Assembly: GCF_028368995.1 (NCBI RefSeq)
Contig: NZ_JAQNDL010000001.1
Span: 2,816,001-2,880,000 of the forward strand
Direction of reading: 5' to 3'
Length of the DNA: 64,000 nt
Source of the DNA: Nannocystis bainbridge
GTDB lineage: Bacteria > Myxococcota_A > Polyangia > Nannocystales > Nannocystaceae
Shown: positions 28,512-37,092 of the stretch, one piece after another
How the letters are laid out: every line of letters starts with the position of its first letter
Position numbering within the stretch: position 1 is the stretch's first letter
Translations under genes and position numbers: made by a program
The notes under the pieces: generated by a model
The model's database searches: none
The model's input: the letters and a program-made list of their open reading frames with translations, nothing else
What the model was told of the DNA's origin: nothing

Positions 28512-29075
28512 TCAGACCAGGCGATAGATCGCGTGGCGCAGCGGGCGAATCAGCTGGATCATCGCCTCGTCGCCCTTCAGCAGCGCCGCCGCCGTCAGGC
28601 ACGCCTCGGCCAGCACCACCTCGACCAGCTCGGGCGACAGCCCCAGCTGCTCACCGACCGCCCGCACCCGCGAGCGCTCGGCCGGCGACAGCCCGTCGAG
28701 GGCCGCCAGCAGCGTCCCGCCCGACAGCACGTAGAGCGCCAGCGAGCTGTGTGGCTGCACCACCTCGGCCACGTGCTCGGGCCGCACCTCCGACACGTCG
28801 AACGCCAGCAGGTGGCGCTGCGCCACCTCCGGCAGGCCGTGGCGGTCCATCAACCGCTTCAGCCCCGTGACCTCCGCGCCGCTGACCCCGTCGGCCGCCG
28901 CCATGTACTTCGACAGCAAGATCAGGTGCAGCTCGGTCTCGACGCTGATCTCCGCCCCCAGCCCGTGGACCGCGTGGTCGCGGACGCTGAGCTCGACGTT
29001 GCGGTACGTCTCGTCGTCGAGACCGTCGATTAGCTCCTGGACCGACGCCAGGATCGGGTTCGTCGCCGCGTTCAC
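28512..29075 (-). CDS. TerB-like helical protein
   Basis: 187 residues, almost entirely helical, with acidic motifs spaced like TerB-type folds (LHLILLSKYMAAADGVSGAEVTGL and LLAALDGLSPAERSRVRAV). The AADGVS/LDGLS pair resembles the acidic helix-turn of the TerB/TelA tellurite-resistance superfamily, but this is a weak resemblance. GTG 29075 is preceded by TATAAA at 8 nt, and no Shine-Dalgarno was seen. It lies 100 bp downstream of the ATPase-kinase gene on the same strand and might be co-transcribed with it. Confidence 0.6.
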   Translation of the reverse strand: MNAATNPILASVQELIDGLDDETYRNVELSVRDHAVHGLGAEISVETELHLILLSKYMAAADGVSGAEVTGLKRLMDRHGLPEVAQRHLLAFDVSEVRPEHVAEVVQPHSSLALYVLSGGTLLAALDGLSPAERSRVRAVGEQLGLSPELVEVVLAEACLTAAALLKGDEAMIQLIRPLRHAIYRLV

Positions 29076-29175
29076 GCGGTCCGTTTATAACCCACGCGTT
29101 CGCCGGCCCGCATGGGGGTCGCGCCGCCGGTCGGGCGCGATCTCGTCCGCGCCGCGTTCCGCGGCGAGCTCGACC

Positions 29176-32100
29176 TCAGCGCTTGAGCCGGAACATCCCC
29201 GCCGGGGGCGCTGGCGCCGGTGCAGACGCGCCGTTCTTGCTGCCGAGAAAGGCCTGCGCCGACTTGTTGTCCGGATCGATCTTCAGCACCCGCTGATAGT
29301 AATCGGCCGCGCGGTCGTAGCGGGTCATCGCCTCGTTGACCTGGGCCAGCCCGAGCAGCGCCGTCAGGTTGCGTTCGTTCGTCGCCGCCATCAGCTGCTC
29401 GAAGTACACCTCGGACTGCGGGAAGTCGCCGATCGTCTTCAGCCCCTGCGCCAGGCAGCGCAGCGCCTCGACCTGGAACGGCTTCTCTGCCAGCACCGCT
29501 TGCAAGATCTTCGCGCCGGCCTCCGCGTCGCGCGCCCGCACCTGGAAGCAGCCCTCGTCGATGCGCTCCTCGATCGTCTTCTTCCGCTTCTGCCCGACGT
29601 TCGGGCTCTGCGGCGGCTTGTCGATCGGCTTGGCCGTGGTCGCGCCGGTCGCCTTGCCGGCCGTCCCGGATTCGTCGGGCAGATCGTGCTCCGGCCCGCC
29701 GGTCGTCGTGCCCGCGGTCGTGTCGCTCGCCTCCGCCCCGGCCGTCGCCTGCTCGGGCGGCTTGTCACCGGCGGGCGTGCTCGTCGCGTTCGTCACCGTC
29801 GCCAGCGGCGGCGCCGGATCTTTGGTCTCGAAGCGCGGATCGTCCTGCTTCGCCGGCTCGCGGTCCGGCACGTCGCGCTTGCCCTCGCTCTCGATCTCCG
29901 TCAGACCGCGCGCATCGTTGGCCCCGCGCTCGCCGTCCTGCGCCGCCTCGCGCAGGCTCGGCCCTGCCAGCTGCAGCACCAGCAAGATCAGCGCCGCGCT
30001 GGCGCACAGCCCCAGCAATGCATAGACCCCGCGGCCGGGCGCCGCCGCGATCGGCACCGACGGCGGCGTGACCTGCGACTGCGTCGAGGCTCGCTCGTGA
30101 GGCGAAGGGGCTCGTGCCTGCGCGAGCGTCTGCTCGTGCATCCGCGCGGCCCCCGTGGGCGCGTGCAGGATCCGTTCGGGCGCCTCGATCTCCGCGCCCG
30201 TCACCGTCAGCTCGTCCCTCGCCATCTCCGCCGCCGTCGCCTGCACCGCCGTCGCCGACAGCGCCGCCGTCGTCAGCGTCTCCTCGTTCGTGCGCGCGTC
30301 GTCGTCGTCGAGCTCCGCCTGCCACGCCCGCCTCGCCGCTTCTTTGCGCGCCGCCAGCTCCGCCCGCTCCGGCCGCTCCGGCCTCATGGCTTCGCTGCGC
30401 GCCTCGGGCTCGAGCTCGGCCTTCTCCACTCGCCCCGGCTTCATCGGCGCGGCCGCCATCGGTCCTGCGGCCACGGGCGGCGGGCTCGTCGAAGCCGCGA
30501 TCTCGCGCGGTCGGGCCAGCGGCGCCGACTTCACCGGCGGCGGTGCGCCCTGGGCCCGCGCGGGCGTCACGGGTCCTGCCGCCGCCAGCGGCCCCGACTC
30601 CGGCAGCGGCAGCGTCGCGAACATCGCCGTCCACGTCGGCGCCATCTCCTGCTGCTTCGGCGGCGGAGCCGGCGACCGCTCCTCGCTGTCCGCCCACGCC
30701 GTCGCCAGCGCCTGCGTGAACTCGGCCGCCGACGTGAAGCGGCGCTCGATCTCCCACGCCACCCCCTTCTTGAGCACGTCCTTCAGCAGCCCCCCGCAGT
30801 GCAGGCGGTCGATGAAGCGGTCGGCGTCGCGGACCACCTCGAGCGGCAGCTCGGCCCCGTGCAGCCCGAACACCGCCGTCATCGCCAGCCCGTAGATGTC
30901 GGCGCGGTGGTCGGCGTCTTGCGGTCGGTTCAGCACCTCGGGCGCCGCGTAGATGAACGACCCCATCGGCCCGGTGCGGGTCGAGCCTGGCGAGTCCTGT
31001 TCACGGACCAGATCGAAGTCCGTCAGCTTGGCCGCGCCGACGTCGCCGAGCAGCACGTTCGACGGCTTCACGTCGCGGTGGACCAGCCCGCGCGCGTGCG
31101 CGTGGACCAGCGCCTGTCCGACCGCGACGATGCCCGCGACCACCTGGTCGTGCGTCAGCTTCCGGTCCAGCACCGCCTCGTGGAGCGTGCCGCCGGCCAT
31201 GTACTCCATCACGAAGAAGTGGCGGCCCGCCTCCTCCCCGTACGGCTCGAGCACCTGCACGATCGCCGGGTGCTGCAGCTCCGACATCTTCCACGCCCCG
31301 CGGAAGAAGCGGTCGCGGCGGGTCTTGTCCTCCGCGAACTGCCCGTGCAGCACCTTCAGCGCCACCTCGCGCTGGTTCCTCTCGTCGCGCGCGTGCCACA
31401 CCGTGGCGAACCCGCCCTGCCCGATCTGCGCGATCAGGCGGTAGCGGCCGCGGCCCAGCACGTCGCCCTCGCGCAGCTGCGCCCCCTCGCGAAACTCCCG
31501 CTTCAGCGCCGCGATCTCGATCTCGACCTCGGTCGTCGCGCCGCCCTCGTCGCTGAGCTGCTGGCGCTTCGTCAGCGCCACCTCGAGCTTGCGGCCGAGC
31601 GTCGCCTTCGCGCCCGCGACCTTGAGGTCGAGCGGCCCGCCGGTCCCGAACACGCGCGCGTACACCTCGTTGCGGAACGGGTCCATCCCGCGGCACAGGC
31701 CCGTCAGCTGCAGCTCCTGGCGGTCCGCCTCGCCGAGCTCCTCCCCGTCGACCAGCCGGCGAAACAGCATCGCCAGGCGGCTGTCCTGCGTGACCAGGCG
31801 GAAGATGTTGTAGAAGTGGATGTTGCGCGGGCTCTCGGCGACGATCGTCGCCACCACCGCGTCGACATCGCTGGCGTCGAGCTTCTTGGCCCCGCGGGCG
31901 GCGCGGCTCCACAGCGCCTCGAACACCAGCTGGCACAGGAACACCGAGCCCCCCGTCAGCTCGAACACCCGCCCCACCAGGTCGGGCCCCGCGAACGCGC
32001 CGGCGGTGGCCAGGTACGACGCCAGCTGGCTGACCTGGGCCGTCGAGAGGTCCTCGAGCGCGATCTCGATGGCGACGTTGAACGGCGACCAGCGCGGGTC

Positions 32101-32625
32101 GGAGATGAAGCGCGACGAGTGGGCCGCCCCGGCCAGCACGAACGTCAGCCGCAGCAGCGCCTCTTCGTGGGCGCGCAGGTTGAAGAAGGTCCGGATCTTG
32201 CTGAAGATCTGCTCGCGGCACTCGACGTGGAGGAGCACGTCGATCTCGTCGACGAAGATGATGAGGCGGCCGGGGTACGCGGTCAGCCAGGCCTTGAACA
32301 CGTCGCGCGGTTCGCCCTTGCCGATCGGCGCCGGGTCGAAGTTGGCGCTGCGGGCCACCTCGTGCAGGAACTGGCGCCAGAAGTCGTCGTACGAGCGGAC
32401 CACGAACGGCGACAGGTCGACCAGCGCGCAGCGAAACTCCGGCGCCGGCAGCGACGCCATCGTCCGCGCGATCAGGCTCGACTTGCCGCTCTGCCGCGGC
32501 GCCGCGAAGTACGGGTAGTACTGGTTGTCGCGGATCTGCTCGACCAGCTCGGCGTCGGCGCCGCGGCGGATGTACGCCTTGCCGGCGAACGCTCCCGCCG
32601 CCCGGTACGGGTTATCGACCGTCAC
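29176..32625 (-). CDS. AAA-like ATPase fused to Ser/Thr kinase, membrane helix and TPR repeats
   Basis: 1149 residues. Residues 1-350 are an AAA-like (AAA_35-type) ATPase: opening NPYRAAGAFAGKAYIRR, Walker A APRQSGKSS (42-50), Walker B IIFVDEID (about 122-129). Residues about 390-660 are a protein kinase: IGQGGFATV, VALK, HRDVKPSN and YAAPEVLNR, but with DFD where DFG is expected. A long Ala/Pro-rich linker, one membrane helix (LLGLCASAALILLVLQLAG, about 865), a second linker and two or three TPR motifs (about 1015-1140) follow. The GTG start overlaps the stop of the SIR2 gene (GTGA), so translation is coupled. The architecture suggests an NTP-driven sensor controlling a kinase output. A role in conflict or signalling is inferred. 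Confidence 0.88.
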   Translation of the reverse strand: MTVDNPYRAAGAFAGKAYIRRGADAELVEQIRDNQYYPYFAAPRQSGKSSLIARTMASLPAPEFRCALVDLSPFVVRSYDDFWRQFLHEVARSANFDPAPIGKGEPRDVFKAWLTAYPGRLIIFVDEIDVLLHVECREQIFSKIRTFFNLRAHEEALLRLTFVLAGAAHSSRFISDPRWSPFNVAIEIALEDLSTAQVSQLASYLATAGAFAGPDLVGRVFELTGGSVFLCQLVFEALWSRAARGAKKLDASDVDAVVATIVAESPRNIHFYNIFRLVTQDSRLAMLFRRLVDGEELGEADRQELQLTGLCRGMDPFRNEVYARVFGTGGPLDLKVAGAKATLGRKLEVALTKRQQLSDEGGATTEVEIEIAALKREFREGAQLREGDVLGRGRYRLIAQIGQGGFATVWHARDERNQREVALKVLHGQFAEDKTRRDRFFRGAWKMSELQHPAIVQVLEPYGEEAGRHFFVMEYMAGGTLHEAVLDRKLTHDQVVAGIVAVGQALVHAHARGLVHRDVKPSNVLLGDVGAAKLTDFDLVREQDSPGSTRTGPMGSFIYAAPEVLNRPQDADHRADIYGLAMTAVFGLHGAELPLEVVRDADRFIDRLHCGGLLKDVLKKGVAWEIERRFTSAAEFTQALATAWADSEERSPAPPPKQQEMAPTWTAMFATLPLPESGPLAAAGPVTPARAQGAPPPVKSAPLARPREIAASTSPPPVAAGPMAAAPMKPGRVEKAELEPEARSEAMRPERPERAELAARKEAARRAWQAELDDDDARTNEETLTTAALSATAVQATAAEMARDELTVTGAEIEAPERILHAPTGAARMHEQTLAQARAPSPHERASTQSQVTPPSVPIAAAPGRGVYALLGLCASAALILLVLQLAGPSLREAAQDGERGANDARGLTEIESEGKRDVPDREPAKQDDPRFETKDPAPPLATVTNATSTPAGDKPPEQATAGAEASDTTAGTTTGGPEHDLPDESGTAGKATGATTAKPIDKPPQSPNVGQKRKKTIEERIDEGCFQVRARDAEAGAKILQAVLAEKPFQVEALRCLAQGLKTIGDFPQSEVYFEQLMAATNERNLTALLGLAQVNEAMTRYDRAADYYQRVLKIDPDNKSAQAFLGSKNGASAPAPAPPAGMFRLKR

Positions 32626-34760
32626 CGGTAGCTCTCCTTCTTGCGCACCCGCGCCGCCAGGTCGGCGTCGCTCGCCCCCGCCGCCTCGTCCTTCCACAGG
32701 TTGAAGCACAGGCACTGCGCCGGCTTCGGCAGCATCCCCGTCCGCTCGCGGATCGCCGCCCGCTCGCGCAGGACCACCGCCTGCGAGCGCGGCGGCAGCA
32801 GGGCCAGCAGCCGGTCCAGCTCGGCCTCCGAGAACGGCCGCAGCTCGACCTCCGTCCAGTCGCCGAGGTTCGGGTTCGACAGCTCGAAGCTCGCCAGCAC
32901 CTCGGCGATCGGGTCGCGCGTGGTCACCACCAGCCGCAGCGCCCCGCCCAGCTGGGTGACCACGCGGTACAGCGCCGGCACGAACCGCTGCGCCACCTCG
33001 GGCGTCAGCCCGCCGAACTCGTCGAGCGTCAGCAGCAGCGGGCGCTGGCCCGCCGCGGTCTGGATCTCGCGCCAGCCCTTGAAGCTCTGACCATAGGCGC
33101 GCCCGACCTCGGCGAAGAACTCGTCGAGGAACAGGTTCACGTCGTCGACCCGCATCATCTGCAGGTCGAGCAGGCACACCGCCGCGCCGGTCCCGGCCTG
33201 CCACGCGCGGTCGGCCCGCAGCAGCAGGCTCGACTTGCCGATCGAGAAGTCGCCGCGCACCACCACCACCTGCGCCCCGTCGGCCAGCGCCTCGGCCAGC
33301 GCCGCGTCGGCCGCCCGCGCCACGTACGAGCGCGCCGCCAGCCCCAGCATGCCGGCCTTCTGGAACGGATTGGTCCCGGGGGACATGCCCGATACGACAT
33401 GGTCCGAAGGACCTGTCCTCACGGGCATGCCTGAAGCGACCTGTCCGTTTGCACCTGTCCCCGAGGACACGTCCGCGATGCCCGCGGGCGTGACCCCGGG
33501 CGCGCACGCGGCCTCGGCGTGGGTCCCGAGCAGGGCGGCGATCGACCCGGCCGTGTGCGACGACGAGGCGTCCGGCTCGACCGGCAGCACGATCGGCCGC
33601 AGCCCGCTCTCGCCGGCGAAGAACGGCCCGCTCTCGCCCGCCCGCGCCCCGCTGTCACCGGCCGCCCGCGCCCCGCTCACCCCCGCCCGCGCCCCGCTGT
33701 CGCCCGCCGGGTGCGCCCCGCTCACCCCCGCCCGCGCCCCGCTGTCGCCCGCCGCCCGCGCCCCGCTGTCCGTCGACTCCGCCAATCGCTCGGCCAGCCG
33801 CGGCAGGAACGCGTGAGCATCGATCCCCTTGTAGAGCACCACCCGGCCGAGCTCGATCCCCGGGCGCAGCGCCTCGAGCAGGCGGCTCGACCCGCGCACG
33901 ATCGCTGCCTCGTCCTCCGGATAGAACGCCCACGCGATCTTGATCGGCGCCAGCCCGCCGCGGATCGTCGCAATCAGCGAGCGCGTGAACACGTCGTCCC
34001 AGCCGCTGTAGCCGAGCACCACCAGCGTGCGCGCGCTGATCAGGTGGGCCAGCGACGCCGACAGCTTGGGCCGGTCCTGCCCCAGCTGCGCCGGCGTGTG
34101 CAGCGTGTCGGTGCGAAACCAGTCGCCGTGGAAATGGACCACCAGGCAGCCCTGGCCGTCGACGCCCGACAGGCTGCCGTCGCCGTGCAGCGCCGTCATG
34201 TACGCGCGCCCGCCGGCCCGGCGCACGCTGATCGACACCAGCGGGTCGAAGTTCGAGGTCAGCACCAGCGGCCGGGTCGCAGCCGGCGCGCGCGCCAGCA
34301 CCTGCCCGAGCGCGTCCGCGGCCGGCGGCAGGTGCCAGCCCTCGACATCGTCCTCGAGCGCGCGGCACACCTCGTGGTCGTCGACCACCCGCGGCGGCGC
34401 CGGGAACCGCGGCGAGGGCCGCCGCGCCAGCAGCACCGCCTGCCGGATCACCGCGTTCGCCACGTCCTGATCGCGCGTGCGCAGCAGGTGGCGAAACGCC
34501 GCCTGGTAGCGGTTGTGGGGCTCCTTCTCGAGCGCCGCCTCGAACCGCTGCAGCTCGCTCGGCCGCTGATACTCGCCGCGGATCAGCGCGATCACCCCGT
34601 CGACCCGCGGCACCCCCGGCTCGCCCGCGCGGACCGGGGCCGTGATCGCCGAGCCCACCAGGTACACCAGCTCGTGCGGCCGCGCCGAGAGCCGGTCCAG
34701 CAGGTCCTCGTCGCTCGCGAACTCGGGCGCCATCTGGCCGGCGAAGGGATCGGCGGGCAT
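32622..34760 (-). CDS. SIR2-like protein fused to P-loop ATPase
   Basis: 712 residues. N-terminal SIR2-like domain (about 30-320): LVGSAITAP (35-42) for NAD binding, LTSNFDPL (167-174), HFHGDW (199-204) and VVLGYSGWDD (237-246), the pattern of the SIR2_2 group whose members are often NAD-degrading effectors in antiphage systems. A repeat-rich linker (about 320-480) follows, then a P-loop domain with Walker A VRGDFSIGKSS (about 505) and Walker B LLLTLDEFGG (about 580). The C-terminal part resembles winged-helix/AAA sensor sequence. TATTCT lies 11 nt before the ATG. It is the first gene of the operon with the ATPase-kinase. NADase activity is inferred from family, not shown. Confidence 0.85.
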   Translation of the reverse strand: MPADPFAGQMAPEFASDEDLLDRLSARPHELVYLVGSAITAPVRAGEPGVPRVDGVIALIRGEYQRPSELQRFEAALEKEPHNRYQAAFRHLLRTRDQDVANAVIRQAVLLARRPSPRFPAPPRVVDDHEVCRALEDDVEGWHLPPAADALGQVLARAPAATRPLVLTSNFDPLVSISVRRAGGRAYMTALHGDGSLSGVDGQGCLVVHFHGDWFRTDTLHTPAQLGQDRPKLSASLAHLISARTLVVLGYSGWDDVFTRSLIATIRGGLAPIKIAWAFYPEDEAAIVRGSSRLLEALRPGIELGRVVLYKGIDAHAFLPRLAERLAESTDSGARAAGDSGARAGVSGAHPAGDSGARAGVSGARAAGDSGARAGESGPFFAGESGLRPIVLPVEPDASSSHTAGSIAALLGTHAEAACAPGVTPAGIADVSSGTGANGQVASGMPVRTGPSDHVVSGMSPGTNPFQKAGMLGLAARSYVARAADAALAEALADGAQVVVVRGDFSIGKSSLLLRADRAWQAGTGAAVCLLDLQMMRVDDVNLFLDEFFAEVGRAYGQSFKGWREIQTAAGQRPLLLTLDEFGGLTPEVAQRFVPALYRVVTQLGGALRLVVTTRDPIAEVLASFELSNPNLGDWTEVELRPFSEAELDRLLALLPPRSQAVVLRERAAIRERTGMLPKPAQCLCFNLWKDEAAGASDADLAARVRKKESYR
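33384..33471. repeat. seven-anchor CATG 14-bp phased array inside coding sequence
   Basis: CATG 33384, CATG 33398, CCTG 33412, CATG 33426, CCTG 33440, CCTG 33454 and CACG 33468, all exactly 14 bp apart. Connectors include GTCCGAAGGA, TCCTCACGGG and TCCCCGAGGA. This is the longest run in the window and lies wholly inside the linker of the SIR2-ATPase gene. It is flanked at 33650-33775 by a separate in-frame repeat encoding DSGARA steps. Confidence 0.92.
33650..33775. repeat. in-frame DSGARA-type tandem repeat
   Basis: Short blocks reading GCGCCCCGCTGTC and GCCCGCGCCCCGCT recur about every 18-42 bp and encode DSGARAAG/DSGARAGVSGA steps in the linker of the minus-strand SIR2-ATPase gene. Confidence 0.8.
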
Positions 34761-34771
34761 CGTGTCACCCG

Positions 34772-34777
34772 AGAATA
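34772..34777 (-). promoter_or_regulatory. -10-like TATTCT before the SIR2-ATPase operon
   Basis: On the minus strand TATTCT lies 11 nt upstream of the ATG (first base 34760). It would give a very short leader. Confidence 0.4.
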
Positions 34778-34825
34778 CCCCACGCCGGGCCACCGCCCCC
34801 GCATGACGGAGGCGACAGCGAGGGC

Positions 34826-34853
34826 CGCGGCCGGGTGCAGCAACCCGGCCGCG
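34826..34853. repeat. perfect 11-bp inverted repeat (hairpin)
   Basis: CGCGGCCGGGT at 34826-34836 and ACCCGGCCGCG at 34843-34853 are perfect inverted repeats around a 6-base loop. It lies about 50 bp upstream of the minus-strand -10 of the SIR2 operon and could be an operator or a terminator. There is no T-run. Confidence 0.7.
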
Positions 34854-35332
34854 CCGCTTTCCCGTGCGATTCCGCCCCGCTCGCCCGAGGCCGCCGCCAG
34901 GCCCGCCGCGCCCTCCCGGCCGCCCGGGCGGCCCGCGCTTCCCCCGTCGCTGCCTCGCCCACCTCGCCGCTCGAGTCCGGCGAGGCCCCGCGATCTCGCC
35001 GCGAACGGGCACGACCTCCGACCGCAGCCACCGGCGTGAGGCCGCGAGCCGCCGCGCCCGCCCCGCGCCTCTCGCCTGTCTATTCATACATGTCCAAAAG
35101 GCCATGACAATCCCTCACGCCACCTCGCCAACCTGTCCCCAAGGCCATGACACTCGCTCCCCGCGCTACGACATTCGCTCATGGCCCCTGACCGAAAGAC
35201 ATGGCCCGAGAGTCATGTCGACCGCGACGCCGAAGCGCGCCCCCGGAGCGGGCGCGCGCCCCCCGGCGATCGGGCTTCCCCCGCGCGAACGCCTCTGCGA
35301 CGATACCCCCTTCGGAGGTTCAATTTTTAAAG
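34854..35332. other. intergenic with scattered CATG modules
   Basis: No convincing gene. CATG-type pairs 14 bp apart occur at 35089/35103, 35132/35146 (CCTG, CATG) and 35200/35214, with connectors TCCAAAAGGC, TCCCCAAGGC and GCCCGAGAGT. A good ribosome-binding site CGGAGG at 35313 precedes the next gene. Confidence 0.6.
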
Positions 35333-37006
35333 ATGGTCCACGTATTCGGATTTTCGCGTCGTCCCTCGCTCGCCCTCGCCTCGCTCGTGAGCGCGACGCT
35401 GACGGCCTGCCCCGCCGAGCCGGGCGACACCACCGCCAGCGACACCGGCACCGCCAGCGACACCGGCACCGGCGACACCCTCGAGCCGACCTCCACCGGA
35501 AGCTCGACCGAAGCGCCGACCACCGGGACCACGACCACCGACGGCACCAGCACCACCGGTGAGCCCGACCCGACCCGCATCGAGCAGATCCTCGCCGCGC
35601 TCGACCTGGCCATGTACGCCTGCCCCGAGCGCGTGTGGCCGGACGTGCAGGCCAGCTACCGCGCCAGCCAGGTGCTGCTGGCGTCGGTCGAGGAAAACCG
35701 CGCCTGGCTATGGAACGACCAGCTCGGCGAGGGCACCCCGCCGAACGTGACCGAGGGCCCGCTCGACAGCTTGCCGCCGGAGTGGTCGTCGACCTTCAAC
35801 GTCGGCACCCTGCAGGGCGCGCCGACGCTGGGGATCTCCCTCGACATCACGGCCGCGCACAACGCCACGCTCGAGCAGGCGGGGATCGAGGTCTGGCCCG
35901 ACTGGGCGATCCTGCTGAGCTTCCACGAGGGCTTTCATTTCCTCAGCGCGCAGAGCGACTGGAACGTCGGCAACGGCAGCCGCACCGCCCCGTACCCCGA
36001 GCCGTGGCAGCCGCGCTACCTGCGGGCCGCGCTGCTGCACGCGCTGCTCGCCGCCGTGCAGGGCGACGCCGACGCGCTCGCGGCCGCGGCCCACTGGCAA
36101 GCGCTGCTGCAGGCCGATTTCGCCGCGGAGCTGGCCGCGGGCCGCCGCTACGAGTGCACCGAGGGCAGCGCCGAGTACGCCTCGTTGATGATGAGCGCGC
36201 TGGTCGAGCTCGGCTGCGACGCGACGGACGCCGACCTGCTCGAGCTCGCCCGCTCGCGCGCCGACGACGGGCTGTTCCTCGGCATCGAGCAGTACGATCC
36301 GGGCCGCGAGTTCTACGACCTCGGCGTGCTCGCGGGGCTGCTGCTGCGCGGCCAGCAGGCGCCCGGATGGGAGCTCGAGGTCGAGGACGGCACGCCCCCG
36401 GTCCAGCTCGCGCTCGCCGGCGTGGCCCCGGCCCCGCAGCCCGACGACCCCGCGCTGCAGGCCAGCGTGCAGGCGGTGGTGGCGGCCCGCAACGAGCAGC
36501 TCGGCGCGGAGATCGAGCCGATGCTCGAGCACATGCAGAGCCCCGAGTACACCCGGATCCCCGTGTCCTTCAACTGGATCGCCGGCTCCTTCCGGGTCGG
36601 CGGCTTCTACTACCTGGCCGACGACCCCGCCGAACCGGAGGTGCTGCTGACGTTCTCGGCCGAGCTCGATCCACCCTCGGGCGTGGCGATCTCGGTGTCC
36701 CAGATGACCGCCCTCACCGGCGTGTCGACCCCGTGCGCGCTGGCGGCCGGCAACGCGATCGTGCTGACGATCCCGACCGCCGACCTCCAGGTCGCCGCCG
36801 ACAAGGCGACCGCCGCGACCGCGAAGCTGACGTTCGCCGGCCTCGAGGTCGAAGCCACCACCGACCTCGAGGGCCTGCCGTGGCTGTGCCCGACCGACGC
36901 CGGCGGGGCCGGCTACGCCCCCGCCGAGCCCAATCCCGTGCTCGACGAGCTGCGCGCGCAGGCCCACGCCCCCGGCCACCCGCTGCGCCCGCTGCTCGGC
37001 CGCTGA
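35333..37006 (+). CDS. lipoprotein with HEXXH zinc-metallopeptidase-like motif
   Basis: 557 residues from ATG 35333 after CGGAGG at 35313. The lipoprotein leader (ALASLVSATLTAC) is followed by a Thr/Ser/Gly/Glu linker to about residue 80. The folded region contains SFHEGFHF, an HEXXH motif at residues 198-202. Glu residues in CTEGSAEYAS (about 277 and 281) are candidates for the third zinc ligand of a gluzincin-type peptidase. The spacing is plausible but I do not recognise a named family. It would act at the cell surface or outside. The C-terminal 200 residues look beta-rich. Confidence 0.75.
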   Translation: MVHVFGFSRRPSLALASLVSATLTACPAEPGDTTASDTGTASDTGTGDTLEPTSTGSSTEAPTTGTTTTDGTSTTGEPDPTRIEQILAALDLAMYACPERVWPDVQASYRASQVLLASVEENRAWLWNDQLGEGTPPNVTEGPLDSLPPEWSSTFNVGTLQGAPTLGISLDITAAHNATLEQAGIEVWPDWAILLSFHEGFHFLSAQSDWNVGNGSRTAPYPEPWQPRYLRAALLHALLAAVQGDADALAAAAHWQALLQADFAAELAAGRRYECTEGSAEYASLMMSALVELGCDATDADLLELARSRADDGLFLGIEQYDPGREFYDLGVLAGLLLRGQQAPGWELEVEDGTPPVQLALAGVAPAPQPDDPALQASVQAVVAARNEQLGAEIEPMLEHMQSPEYTRIPVSFNWIAGSFRVGGFYYLADDPAEPEVLLTFSAELDPPSGVAISVSQMTALTGVSTPCALAAGNAIVLTIPTADLQVAADKATAATAKLTFAGLEVEATTDLEGLPWLCPTDAGGAGYAPAEPNPVLDELRAQAHAPGHPLRPLLGR

Positions 37007-37041
37007 GCCCGAAGGCACGGCTCCGCCAGCGAATCGCAGGA

Positions 37042-37059
37042 CATGTCCCCGAGGACATA
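37042..37059. repeat. CATG module between convergent genes
   Basis: CATG 37042 and CATA 37056 with connector TCCCCGAGGA, 36 bp after the stop of the HEXXH lipoprotein and before the convergent PcfJ-like gene end. Confidence 0.75.
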
Positions 37060-37092
37060 TCCTTCGATTCGCCCGGATCCCCGTCCTCTGTT

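Noticed and set aside
28867..32631. 1254-residue plus-strand open frame opposite the ATPase-kinase gene
   Set aside because: Very Arg/His/Pro-rich shadow. The minus strand shows intact Walker and kinase motifs in order.
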